From Lycorma delicatula (lineage: Eukaryota > Arthropoda > Insecta > Hemiptera > Fulgoridae), in assembly GCF_047948215.1 (NCBI RefSeq), contig NC_134460.1:15187501-15251500 (forward strand): DNA of 64,000 nt. The letters run 5' to 3'. A model generated the notes under the pieces. It did no database searches, was not told the DNA's origin, and worked only from the letters and a program-made list of their open reading frames with translations. A program made the translations under genes and the position numbers. This document shows, in pieces, positions 45,425 through 56,636 of the stretch. Position 1 is the first letter of the stretch; every line of letters begins with the position of its first letter.

Positions 45425-45428
45425 AGGT

Positions 45429-46915
45429 TTTTCAATAAAGATTGTAAAAACAAGAATTATTTATTCTTGTTATTATATAGAATTATTTATTAATACTAAT
45501 TACGTAATAATGAATTATAACTAATAAGATATGAAAACGGTAATAAATGAAATATGCGTAAATAAACGATTGTTGGAGTTGTCCTCTTAGATGGGTGTAA
45601 AAGTTTTCAAGTTCGGTAGAATTGCAGTCTCGACCTTCACCAGCACAAGCTTTTATTGACATTGCATGCACTATACCTAAGTGTAGCGGGGGATTATGTT
45701 GATAGGTAGTGTTGGTTTTATTGACATCGAATAAATAATAATTTTGCTGCAGTCCTTTGTCTATTTAATTATTGAACGACCTACGGCAACTACGATATTG
45801 CAGTTTACTAACTACGAGAATAAAATTTATCCATTTGTATCACAAATATTAATTCGGGTGTCACTGATTTAAAACTATACGCTAGAATAATAAAAACCAA
45901 ATTTATTACCGATTTAATTTTACATAGATTTTATTATTATTATTATTACGTAAATATTAGTAATTTATTTGCGTAATTTATGATAGTTTAACTAAGCGAA
46001 TTTAATATTCTGTTTTTTTCTGATTGTATTGTTTAAATGATTAAAATTTTATCGATTAATTCCCGGTATCTATATTCTCGATATTTGTCTAAACCGCAGA
46101 ACGTTACTGCATAATAAATTCGTTTACGTAAAAACCGGGATATGCGACGTCAAATATTATTATACTATTAACTGTTAGCAAAGAGATCTTGCTTACTCCA
46201 ACCGCTTCATCGTATAACGCTCAAACCTTTATTTGTGTTTTTTCCTTTCAAAGAAATGAAAGGGATGAGGTATACACGTTTACGCGGTAAACGTACGTAC
46301 ATATTCCAGTAACGGGTCGACTTTATAAATTGGTCGGTGGTGAGGGCATGTCGAATAAATGTAAGCCGCTGTCCGATCCGTGTTTTAAAAAAAGTAAGGA
46401 TTATTATTCCTTTACTTATTTTTCTTTCCGTATTTCTAAGAGTTATATAGATCGGCAGTTGCACGGGCCCGGCCGAACTTTTATTTATTTTACAGAACTA
46501 TTGATGATGTGGCTGTTGTCAGTATGACTATTATCATGATCGGATTCATTTAAATTTTAGTCGTTTCTCGTATGTAGATATGAGACTATATTTTAAAGTT
46601 CTGGTGTCGTTTAATTAGATTTCATTTCGTTGAATATTTAACAGCAGAATATTAATACAGATTCGTTTATTTTTTAACGAGTAAAATTAGAGTTGAAATT
46701 TTTATGTAATACATTAAGATATAATTAATGCGAGTTAGGGTGTATCAATCGGATATTTGTGTATACTGTGTGTTTATAGATATACTATTTTTTCTTATAA
46801 CTTAAAGTAGACATCCTGCCGGTTTAGATAGACTCCAACCGGAAGAGGTACAAACGGTTATGAAGGTTGTGTATATAATAATAATTTAACGCGAGATGTA
46901 GGACAATATTATTTT
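45429..46915. other. No gene recognised
   Basis: AT-rich DNA. Open frames at 45483-45671 and 46207-46527 have no recognisable content. Confidence 0.35.
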
Positions 46916-46916
46916 A

Positions 46917-47642
46917 TACATAGTGATTCACGAAGAATGTAGCAAATTTTCAGGACATATATATAAACGTAGGTTTAGAAACGCTTCGTTAACGACCGTC
47001 GGCTAGCGAAAGATTTCGCCCTAATTTCTGCGCTTTTGATCAAATTAAGCCGGACCATTAATTGCTAAATTTAGTATGGAATCTCATCTGAAAAATTGAA
47101 AAAAAAAATAAAAAATAAAAATAGGTCCAAGATCTGTATATTTAGTAGTTTTTGCTAAATCTGGGATAAAAACAAAAAAAAATTTGGAGGTAAATCACAC
47201 TTTTTTATGTATGGCGTAAAATAATTTGTTAAATGAGTAATAAACAGATAAAGTTTTCAAACAGACCTTTAGAGAATTTGATTTTGATTGAAACGGTACG
47301 AATAAAGTCCATTGAAACTAAATATAACCGTAAGAATTTCGAAGTTGATTAAAATCAAAAATTATCAAAACTGCGAAAAATAAAGTTTGGAACTTATTGT
47401 TTTTCAATTCTTCGGGTCAATTCTTATAAAACCACTAAATTTACCTCTTAATTTGGGTCGTAAGGTACAGTCTGGCTTAATTTCACCGAAAGCGCAGAAG
47501 AAATTAGGGCGAAATCTTTCGCTAACCTACACTCGCTTCCGAAGCTTTTCCGAACCTATTTTATACGAAATTCTTCTTTATTTTTCACCAGTAAAACATG
47601 TCCTGGGACAAGTTTGTTACATTTTTCTTGAATCATTCTATA
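46917..47642. mobile_element. Non-autonomous DNA transposon with very long terminal inverted repeats
   Basis: The left arm, from CATAGTGATTCACGAAGAAT (46919), and the right arm reversed, from TAGAATGATTCAAGAAAAAT (47640), stay alignable for about 180-190 bp. The best block is TAGCGAAAGATTTCGCCCTA (47004-47023), matched inverted at 47505-47524. Others are TGATTCA-x-GAA-AATGTA-CAAA, CAGGACAT, GCTTCG and AAATTAAGCC-GAC. TA occurs at both ends. The centre (47105-47390) is A-rich and non-coding. It fits a MITE-like relative of a long-TIR Tc/mariner-type element; the autonomous partner is not in the window. Confidence 0.78.
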
Positions 47643-47743
47643 TAAGAAGTTGTATTGTTGGTATTGATTTAACGATGAATGTTGTAAATTTGGGCAGAAA
47701 ATAATAATAATAATAATAATTATTATTTTTTTAAAATATTGTT

Positions 47744-48888
47744 AATATTACTTGTAAAACAAACTTGTAAACCAACATACTTGGCGTTTATAGACCTAGA
47801 AAAGGCATTCGATAACGTAGACTGGAATAAAATGTTCAGCATTTAAAAAAAATTAGGGTTCAAATACAGAGATAGAAGAACAATTGCTAACATGTACAGG
47901 AACCAAACAGCAACAGTAACAATTGAAGAACATAAGAAAGAAGGCGTAATAAGAAAGGGAGTCCGACAAGGGTGTTATCTATCTCCGTTACTTTTTAATC
48001 TTTACATAGAACTAGCAGTTAATGATGTTAAAGAACAATTTAGATTCGGAGTAACAGTACAAGGTGAAATGATAAAGATGCTACGATTTGCTGATGATAT
48101 AGTAATTCTAGCCGAGAGTAAAAAGGATTTAGAAGAAACAATGAACGGCATAGATGAAGTCCTACGCAAGAACTATCGCATGAAAATAAACAAGAACAAA
48201 ACAAAAGTAATGAAATGTAGTAGAAATAACAAAGATGGACCGCTGAATGTGAAAAAATAGGAGGAGAAAAGATTATGGGGGTAGAAGAATTTTGTTATTT
48301 GGAAGTAGAATTACTAAAGATGGACGAAGCAGGAGCGATATAAAATGCCGAATAGCACAAGCTAAACGAGCCTTCAGTAAGAAATATAATTTGTTTACAT
48401 CAAAAATTAATTTAAATGTCAGGAAAAGATTTTTGAAAGTATATGTTTGGAGTGTCGCTTTATATGGAAGTGAAACTTGGACGATCGGAGTATCTGAGAA
48501 GAAAAGATTAGAAGCTTTTGAAATGCGGTGCTATAGGAGAATGTTAAAAATCAGACGGGTGGATAAAGTGACAAATGAAGAGGTATTGCGGCAACTAGAT
48601 GAAGAAAGAAGCATTTGGAAAAATATAGTTAAAAGAGACAGACTTATAGGCCACATACTAAGGCATCCTCGAATAGTCGCTTTAATATTGGAAGGACAGG
48701 TAGAAGGGAAAAATTGTGTAGGCAGGCCACGTTTGGAATATGTAAAACAAATTGTTAGGGATGTAGGATGTAGAGGGTATACGGAAATGAAACGACTAGC
48801 ACTAGATAGGGAATCTTGGAGAGCTACATCAAACCAGTCAAATGACTGAAGACAAAAAAAAAATAAAAAAATAAAAATATTACTTGTA
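47744..48888 (+). mobile_element. RTE-like LINE, 5'-truncated copy with 13-bp TSD
   Basis: AATATTACTTGTA at 47744-47756 and 48876-48888 frames 47757-48875. The first bases (AAACAAACTTGT) are not family sequence; family identity starts at about 47768. The tail is A-rich with T interruptions. Confidence 0.9.
47770..48849 (+). pseudogene. Reverse transcriptase remnant of RTE-like LINE
   Basis: The same TTA-to-TAA nonsense change in SILKK as at 11549 (here near 47842). One A is inserted after NVK (near 48253) and one G lost in YLGSR (near 48300), so the frame breaks and returns; KRRDRLI has lost one Arg codon. FADDIVILAES is intact. The remaining open parts are 47892-48260 and 48292-48849. Confidence 0.86.
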
Positions 48889-49559
48889 GATCTCAGCAAC
48901 GTAAAGATTACATGAGAAAAAGTCGTACCTAAAAATAGCCGTTCCCAAAGTACCGTCACACCGTGTAAAGAGAACTGAAGAAAATAACGAACGAAGCGGT
49001 CTCTCGTACTCTTCTTCACCACGCCGAATACATTATTACCTATTGAAACTCGTTTAATTCAACCCTACAAGTGTCACCTTCAGTCTGCTGCTTAGAGTGG
49101 ATGTATTATGAATATCGTTCAGAAAAAAAAACTGGACTGTTTTGGTCATAACGGCATATAGTGCCGCTTGGATGTCAAATGTTACGGATGTATTTTTAGA
49201 CAATTGAAACGTAATTTAAAAATCCTTAATTTAGTAAACAACTCAGATTAATTAACCGCTATGCATTAGTTAATTACTCTCCATTGCGGTGGACTGTAGC
49301 GTCTCTCCCTTTCATCCGGAAAGTTCTGGGTTGGAATCCAGATCGGAGTTCAAATATATTACGCTTAGTTTGTTTAAGAAAACCTATATGTTGACCATAC
49401 GAATAAATAAAACACAGTTTCTAAATTGTTGAACGATCGGCAAGAGAAAAAAATGGAAGTTCGTATAATAATAGTTTATAATTTAGATCGTATATTATTT
49501 TTTCATCGATTTCTGAACAGTTTATTTTAAAATTAACCGCGTTTGAAAAAATAAAAATT
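48889..49559. other. No gene; degraded SINE 2 head inside
   Basis: No open frame of interest. 49283-49350 (GCGGTGGACTGTAGCGTCTC, TTTCATCCGGAAAG, GGGTTGGAATCCAGATC) is a weakened SINE family 2 head on the plus strand. Confidence 0.45.
49283..49350 (+). mobile_element. SINE family 2 head, degraded
   Basis: B box GGTTGGAATCC with one change from GGTTCGAATCC; the preceding block matches 17870-17830 reversed. Confidence 0.55.
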
Positions 49560-52500
49560 TGGATGTATTATTTTTTTTTTTTGTCTTCAGTCATTTGACT
49601 GGTTTGATGCAGCTCTCCAAGATTCCCTATCTAGTGTTAGTCGTTTCATTTCAGTATACCCTCTACATCCTACATCCCTAACAATTTGTTTTATATATTC
49701 CAAACGTGGCCTGCCTACACAATTTTTTCCTTCTACCTGTCCTTCCAAAATTAAAGCGACTATTCCAGGATGCCTTAGTATGTGGCCTATAAGTCTGTCT
49801 CTTCTTTTAACTATATTTTTCCAAATGCTTCTTTCTTCATCTATTTGCCGCAATACCTCTTCATTTGTCACTCTATCCACCCGTCTGATTTTTAACATTC
49901 TCCTATAGCACCGCATTTCAAAAGCTTCTAATCTTTTCTTCTCGGATACTCCGATCGTTCAAGTTTCACTTCCATATAAAGCGACACTCCAAACATACAC
50001 TTTCAAAAATCTTTTCCTGACATTTAAATTAATTTTTGATGTAAACAAATTATATTTCTTACTGAAGGCTCGTTTAGCTTGTGCTATTCGGCATTTTATA
50101 TCGCTCCTGCTTCGTCCATCTTTAGTATTTCTACTTCCCAAATAACAAAATTCTTCTACCTCCATAATCTTTTCTCCTCCTATTTTCACATTCAGTGGTC
50201 CATCTTTGTTATTTCTACTACATTTCATTACTTTTGTTTTGTTCTTGTTTATTTTCATGCGATAGTTCTTGCGTAGGACTTCATCTATGCCGTTCATTGT
50301 TTATTCTAAATCCTTTTTACTCTCGGCTAGAATTACTATATCATCGGCAAATCGTAGCATCTTTATCTTTTCACCTTGTACTGTTACTCCGAATCTAAAT
50401 TGTTCTTTAACATCATTAACTGCTAGTTCCATGTAAAGATTAAAAAGTAACGGAGATAGGGAACATCCTTTTCGGACTCCCTTTCTTATTACGGCTTCTT
50501 TCTTATGTTCTTCAATTGTTACTGTTACTGTTTGGTTCCTGTACATGTTAGCAATTGTTCTTCTATCTCTGTATTTGAACCCTAATTTTTTTAAAATGCT
50601 GAGCATTTTATTCCAGTCTACGTTATCGAATGCCTTTTCTAGGTCTATACACGCCAAATATGTTGGTTTGTTTTTCTTTAATCTTCCTTCTACTATTAAT
50701 CTGAGGCCTAAAATTGGTTCCCTTGTCCCTATACTTTTCCTGAAACCAAATTGGTCTTCTCCTAACACTTCTTTCACTCTCCTCTCAATTCTTCTGTATA
50801 GAATTCTAGTTAAGATTTTTGATGCATGACTAGTTAAACTAATTGTTCTGTATTCTTCACATCTATCTGCCCCTGCTTTCTTTGGTATCATGACTATAAC
50901 ACTTTTTTTGAAGTCTGACGGAAATTCCCCTTTTTCATAAATATTACACACCAGTTTGTATAATCTATCAATCGCTTCCTCACCTGCACTGCGCAGTAAT
51001 TCTACAGGTATTCCGTCTATTCCAGGAGCCTTTCTGCCATTTAAATCCTTTAATGCTCTCATAAATTCAGATCTCAGTATTGTTTCTCCCATTTCATCCT
51101 CCTCAACTTCCTCTTCTTCCTCTATAACACCATTTTCTAATTCATTTCCTCCGTATAACTCTTCAATATATTCCACCCATCTATCGACTTTACCTTTCGT
51201 ATTATATATTGGTGTACCATCTTTGTTTAACACATTATTAGATTTTAATTTATGTACCCCAAAACTTTCCTTAACTTTCCTGTATGCTCCGTCTATTTTA
51301 CCAATGTTCATTTCTATTTCCACTTCTGAACACTTTTCTTTAATCCACTCTTCTTTCACCAGTTTGCACTTCCTGTTTATAGCATTTCTTAATTGCCGAT
51401 AGTTCCTTTTACTTTCTTCATCACTAGCATTCTTATATTTTCTACGTTCATCCATCAGCTGCAATATATCGTCTGAAACCCAAGGTTTTCTACCGGTTCT
51501 CTTTATTCCGCCTAAGTTTGCTTCTGCTGATTTAAGAATTTCCTTTTTAACATTCTCCCATTCTTCTTCTACATTTTCTACCTTATCTATTTTACTCAGA
51601 CCTCTTGCGATGTCCTCCTCAAAAATCTTCTTTACCTCCTCTTCCTCAAGCTTCTCTAAATTCCACCGATTCATCTGACACCTTTTCTTCAGGTTTTTAA
51701 ACCCCAATCTACATTTCATTATCACCAAATTATGGTCGCTATCAATGTCTGCTCCAGGGCAAGTTTTGCAGTCAACGAGTTGATTTCTAAATCTTTGCTT
51801 AACCATGATATAAGCTATCTGATACCTTGCAGTATCGCCTGGCTTTTTCCAAGTGTATATTCTTCTATTATGATTTTTAAATTGGGTGTTGGCAATTACT
51901 AAATTATACTTCGTGCAAAACTCTATAAGTCGGTCCCCTCTTTCATTCCTTTTGCCCAACCCGTATTCACCCACTATATTTCCTTCCTTGCCTTTTCCAA
52001 TGCTTGCATTCCAATCTCCAACTATTATTAAGTTTTCATCTCCTTTTACGTGTTTAATTGCTTCATCAATCTCTTCGTATACATACTCTACCTCATCATC
52101 ATCATGGGCGCTTGTAGGCATATAGACGTTAACAATCGTTGTCGGTTTAGGTTTTGATTTTATCCTTATTTCAATGATTCTATCGCTATGCGTTTTGAAA
52201 TACTCTACTCTCTTCCCTATCTTCTTGTTCATTATGAAACCTACTCCTGCCTGCCCATTATTTGAAGCCGAGTTAATTACTTTAAAATCACGTGACCAAA
52301 AGTCGTCTTCCTCTCCCCACCGAACCTCACTAATTCCTACTATATCCACATTTACCCTATCCATTTCCCTTTTTAAATTTTCTAGCCTACCAACCTTTTT
52401 TAAGCTTCTAACATTCCATGCTCCGACTCGTAGAATGTTATTTTTTAGTTTTCTGGTGACCCCTTCCTTAGTAGTCCCCACCCGGAGATCCGAACGGGGG

Positions 52501-52859
52501 ACTATTTTACCTCCGGAATATTTTACCAAGGAAGGCGCCTCCATTATTGCTATGTGAAAATGCAGAGAGCCACATTTTCTTGGAAAAAAAGCAGCTGTAG
52601 TTTTCCATTGCTTTCAGCTGCGCAGTACTCAGAGGACTGAGTGATGTTGATACGGCCGTTTAAGTCATTGTGACTCACGCCCCTAACAACTACTGAAAGA
52701 GCTGCTGCCCTCTTTCAGGAATCATTCCTTAGTCTGGCTCTCAACAGATACCTCTCCAATATGGTTGCACCTTCGGTCCAGCTACTCTGTATCCCTGAGC
52801 ACTCAAGCCCCCTCACCAACGGCAAGGTCTCATGATTCATCGAGGAGGTGGATGTATTA
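49560..52859 (-). mobile_element. Full-length RTE-like LINE with 11-bp TSD
   Basis: TGGATGTATTA at 49560-49570 and 52849-52859 fixes the element at 49571-52848 (3278 bp). It has a 5' UTR of about 300 bp (52848-52545), one long ORF, a 3' UTR of only a few bases and an A tail. The leader includes CTTGCCGTTGGTGAGGGG, and the GGAGGTAAAATAGTCCCC motif lies just inside the ORF. All other RTE copies in the window are truncated versions of this element. Confidence 0.93.
49587..52544 (-). pseudogene. Endonuclease-reverse transcriptase polyprotein of RTE-like LINE (two nonsense mutations)
   Basis: One frame of 986 codons. Endonuclease (about residues 35-280): VGAWNVRSL, VGISEVRW, VNVYMPTSAHDDDE, IIVGDWNASIG, YQIAYIMVKQ and DSDHNLVIMKCRL, the APE-type order. 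Linker with KAPGIDGIPVELL, then RT (about 540-790): YRTISLTSHASKILTRIL, QFGFRKSIG, LACIDLEKAFDNVDW, FADDIVILAES. It makes target-primed cDNA in the nucleus. It is dead by TAA at 50301-50303 (Glu in sister copies, after KKDLE) and TGA at 49956-49958 (Trp, after GSET). Two further odd residues: QIAYI, where family members carry QIDYI (an Asp important in APE-type nucleases), and RKGCSLSP in place of RQGCSLSP. ATG 52544 is the natural start after the leader. Confidence 0.92.
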
Positions 52860-54106
52860 AGAGAATTCATAAATTAACTGGAATACGAACTAAAAACCGC
52901 ACAGCAGGAAAAAAGTGGACACAAAAATAAGAAAAACTTGTAAAAGAAGTTGGAAAATTATAAATAAACAAAAGAAAATGTTTTTATCTCGTACGCACGC
53001 AAAAATATACTTATACAAGACAGATACGAGAATAAGGTTTTATCTTAAATAAACAAAAGTCGGTTTAAATCAATAATTTACATGAAAAACCCGTACAAGA
53101 ATTGAAGAGGATGACTGTTTAAAAGAGCATTTTATAGGAGGGATATAAATAAATAAAACCAGGTACTGACCGGTGAGAGATGTTTTAGGAAGTAAGGGAA
53201 AAAGATAGAAATTGTAACAGGCAGTTTGTGTACGTTATTCGTGAAGTGGAAAAATAAAAGAGAGAAATACTATAGAAAGGGTACAAATAAACGATGGGAG
53301 CGACGTAGAGCGGGAAAGGAGAGAGAGCGAGCGAGAGAGAATGAGAGAGGGAAAGAATGAAAGAATTGTTTTAATATAACAAACGCATTGTTTTAATGTA
53401 GCTGAAACGATTACGTATTTCATTATGACTTGTTTAAATGCTGTGATGTTAATAAAATTAACAATGTTTGTACAAGGAGTGTATTACTGTAAAAGCTGCC
53501 GTATTTAATACGTTACCTAACGTTTTATTTCTTTCTTTCTTCGTAAAATAAATTTAATGTTGCATTATCTGTCTCTCTCTCTCTCTTTGTAATATCTCGG
53601 ATGAAAACCGCCCGAAGTGTAAGAGAACAGCCAGAGTTACTTCGTCTAAAAGTGCCGGTATTCATTATTCAACTCGCCTTTGCGATCGGCGAAATTACTT
53701 GAAAAATGGAGACGCCTGTATCGCTGAATATCTCGTACTTGCAGCATACTGATGTACCCGATAGATTTAGTTCAGATGTACTTACTTGAGGGTCTTTCCC
53801 TGTAAAAAGCAGTAGTTGAGGTAATCTCTTTTACCTCTACGATACAAATAAAACAGCCTGTCGTCGAGTAGGATCATTTGGAAGTACCGGTAGTATCAAA
53901 GTTACGGTTGCAAGATCGGGTGTCACCTTTTTAAGTTACAGGCTACGCACATTCCTCCGCTACCCACACGTCGTAGAAAAAAAAATTCCGTTCACCTAAA
54001 GGCGATCCCAGTTGCCGATCGAGTCTAGACGTGTGTAAAGCCCACCTTCCTGAAGGAAGAGTTTTCCCGGTTTCAGTGAATTTTGTTAATAGCGAGGAAC
54101 TTTTGT
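52860..54106. other. No gene; GA/TC-rich patches
   Basis: GA-rich patch at 53319-53357 and a (TC) run at 53571-53588. 53590-53900 is GC-richer but no frame is convincing. Confidence 0.35.
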
Positions 54107-54608
54107 AAAACATATTTTTTTTTTGTCTTCAGTCATTTGACTGGTTTGATGCAGCTCTCCAAGATTCCCTACCTAGTGCTAGTCGTTTCATTTCAGTATA
54201 CCCTCTACATCCTACATCCCTAACAATTTGTTTTACATATTCCAAACGTGGCCTGCCTACACAATTTTTCCCTTGTACCTGTCCTTCCAATATTAAAGCG
54301 ACTATTCCAGGATACCTTATTATGTGGCCTATAAGTCTGTCTCATCTTTTAACTATATTTTTCCAAACGCTTCTTTCTTCATCTATTTACCTCTTCATTT
54401 GTCACTTTATCCACCCATCTGATTTTTAACATTCTCCTGTAGCACCACATTTCAAAAGCTTCTAATCTTTTCTTCTCAGATACTCCGATCGTCCAAGTTT
54501 CATTTCCATATAAAGCGACACTCCAAACATACACTTTCAAAAATCTTTTCCTGACATTTAAATTAATTTTTGATGTAAACAAATTATATTTTTTATTGAA
54601 AAACATAT
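54107..54608 (-). mobile_element. RTE-like LINE, short 5'-truncated copy with 9-bp TSD
   Basis: AAAACATAT at 54107-54115 and 54600-54608 frames about 54116-54599. It covers only the last part of the RT (YNLFTSKINLNVRKRFLKVY to the QSND end). A deletion near 54388 removes the LRQID codons, giving a frameshift and stop (NEEVNR). Confidence 0.85.
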
Positions 54609-55220
54609 AAAGCCTATAATCCAAAGACGACATACATCACAGCAATAAAATAATAGATTTTATAAACGATAGCGATCATACTAAAATAGCAAACTCCAAA
54701 AATATAAATATCTTAGATAAACAAGGAGTCTATAGTCTGAAATGTGAAGACTGCCGTTTAGAATATATAGGTATGACCGACCGTTCTTTTTCTATTAGAG
54801 CCAAAGAGCGTATTAATACAAAGAAAGGCTATTTGCATAAATCAAAGTTTGCTAGACGCATGTTACAAAATAAGCACAACGATTTTTATAAATCCAGTAT
54901 CCTCGAAAAATTCAATATATATTATTATAATAAATTAATCGATGAACAGAGCAGATTCGTGGACGATATTTTATTCAAACAAATAATTAATAATTATCAG
55001 GATGCCTAAACTATCTCCCTCCAAACACTAATATTCATAACAACTGCGACTTTCTTACATAACAGACATGACTAACTATGCTATGACGACCGGTTGTGAT
55101 TTTAAATTTACTTTTTACATAATTTGATTTTAACGATCTGAAATTGCAAAATAACTTTTCCTGAGGATGATCGAACGACCGAAAGTGCTAGAAAAGAGAA
55201 CGCGGACGAATCGTTGGTAA
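54609..55220 (+). mobile_element. Penelope-like element fragment (GIY-YIG end and 3' tail)
   Basis: Carries the GIY-YIG coding part (54620-55009), then an AT-rich 3' region. The tail (55160-55192) is CCTGAGGATGATCGAACGAC then CGAAAGTGCTAG, a small hairpin followed by GAAAG as in other Penelope-like tails here. It is cut by the RTE copy on its left and the R1-clade LINE on its right. Confidence 0.72.
54620..55009 (+). pseudogene. GIY-YIG endonuclease domain of a Penelope-like element
   Basis: The frame reads SKDDIHHSNKIIDFINDSDH, NINILDKQGVYSLKCEDCRL and EYIGMTDRSFSIRAKERI, then a helical, basic part ending FKQIINNYQDA. GVY...EYIG is the GIY-YIG core, CEDC before it is the usual Cys pair of Penelope-like elements, and R in DRSFSIRAKE fits the catalytic Arg. 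The domain cleaves target DNA for retrotransposition. The reverse transcriptase part is missing to the left, so this is a remnant, although the domain itself has no stop. Confidence 0.8.
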
Positions 55221-56636
55221 TTTGGTTAGCTGGCATTTCTCCCGCCACCACCCCATTCGGTCGCCCTAGAGCATAGACCAAATGTACTGTGCCAATAAAC
55301 GGCTACTGAGCCTCGAAACAGATTTGCGACCTCGTTATCCTAATTGCTCCTAATGAGCTCCTATCATGCGTGAGCGGTTAACCTGGGCGCCGTACAGCAC
55401 CCGCCTATGTGTCCCTACCGCTCACTTGTCACATTAAAACTAAGTCGGGGAGGCGCACCCCTTGTTACAATTAAAACAATAAAAGTTACAAAATAAAAGA
55501 CGGCAATTTAAACCGCCACGCCTCGGTCGCTGTTTGCCAGCTATAGTGTCTGTCCACCATTTAAGCGCTTGGAGCTTTATTGGCTGATGGCAGCCATTAT
55601 TTCCAGGAAGGTTTTCCACCGACACGCCACAGGAATCAATAAGTCCCCATAAATTTAAACTTAAACTACCGATGACGGTTGAACATCGCAACCTCATCGA
55701 GGAACTCCCACACGGTCCGACAATGCGGCTCACGCCACATTGACTCGCCGTTTATGAGCGGCCAGTTTTCCCCCTGACCTCTAAGTTCCAGGGTGGCCCG
55801 GTCTCTGGCCCCCCCCAAGAGCAGGGCAGTCGAACATTGGGTGTTCGTTCGACTGGACCTCCCCGCAGACGCACAACTCATCAGCCGCTAGGCGAAACCT
55901 GAACAGATATTGCATCAAATTCACGTGGTTGGTGAGCACTTGGGCACCCGCCGCCCTTAAAAATGAACTTGAGGCATACCATCCCCCCAGATCCTGTATA
56001 AATCTATACAGAAATCTTCCCTTAGACGTGGTGTGCCATTCATGCTGCCGTGCCTCCATCGCGAGGCCCCAAAGCCTCTTCCGCAGGCGGGAAATGGGCA
56101 ACTGTTCGAAATTTAGACCCGGTGCATTGTGATCACCGTTCCGTTCCGGTTCTAGCCCGGCCCGAAACCGCATCCCAAATACCTCGGTTTCCCGACCTCT
56201 TCGCAACTTCCACATGCCTGCTCGAACTTTCACCACTAAATCGATTGGGAGAGCCTTTCCCAATACGGTAGTAGCCTCATAGGAGGTTGTTTTAAAAACA
56301 CCAGTGCATACAATTAAAGCTCTGCGCTGGGCACTCCTTAAATTTAGAAGCAGTGCTCTATTTCTATCCAACCTATGCGCCCAAACTGGCGCCGCGTATG
56401 CGATCATACTCTCGAAGACACCTCGGTACACTAAGTACATTTGGCGACCAGAAAGCCCGTAGTCTTTCCGAGCAATCCTTCTAAGCTTGTGCATCACAGA
56501 GACAGCGTCCGCCGCAACTTGTTTAATGTGGTTGCTAAAAAGCAACTTATCATCAAACAAAACATCTAGGTACTTATGAACCCTTACTCGGCTGATTACA
56601 CAGCCTTTATACTTAATGTGGGGGAATCGTTGGTAA
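55208..56636 (-). mobile_element. 5'-truncated R1-clade-type LINE, family F, 13-bp TSD
   Basis: GAATCGTTGGTAA at 55208-55220 and 56624-56636 frames 55221-56623. No A tail: the 3' end reads ...GCCAGCTAACCAAA. GC-rich compared with its flanks. Inserted right after the Penelope-like tail. Confidence 0.88.
55666..56621 (-). pseudogene. C-terminal half of an R1-clade-type LINE polyprotein (one frameshift)
   Basis: The frame runs HIKYKGCVISRVRVHKYLDV, LFDDKLLFSNHIKQVAADA, YGLSGRQMYLVYRGVFESMI with AYAAPVWAHRL (RT thumb), QRRALIVCTGVFKTTSYEAT, then FLYRFIQDLGGWY, LTNHVNLMQYLFRFRLAADE and the zinc motif CVCGEVQSNEHPMFDCPAL. A run of nine C (plus strand, near 55810-55818) marks a frameshift; the end GARDRATLELRGQGENWPLI to FNRHR is read in another frame to 55666. 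The pattern is that of R1-clade elements. The N-terminal RT and endonuclease are absent. Confidence 0.82.

Larger units (their letters stand above)
44620..45428. mobile_element. Scrambled RTE-like LINE: plus-strand piece joined to a minus-strand piece
   Basis: 44620-45078 is the RT middle (MFSILKK to EEFC) in plus orientation. 45117-45424 is the upstream linker (from ENGVIEEEE-equivalent to EEYRTIS) in minus orientation. An AT-rich junction (about 45079-45116) made of repeats of ACTAATTAGTTAT separates them. Neither piece carries the 3' end or A tail. Confidence 0.85.

Noticed and set aside
52700..52848. HDV-like ribozyme at the 5' end of the full-length RTE
   Set aside because: Such ribozymes are known in some RTE and R2 elements, but I could not fold the needed double pseudoknot by eye from this leader.
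53793..53812. Possible 14-nt microexon on the minus strand (TTTTTACAG before, GTAAGT after)
   Set aside because: Splice-like signals this close are expected by chance in 64 kb, and no neighbouring exon in phase was found.
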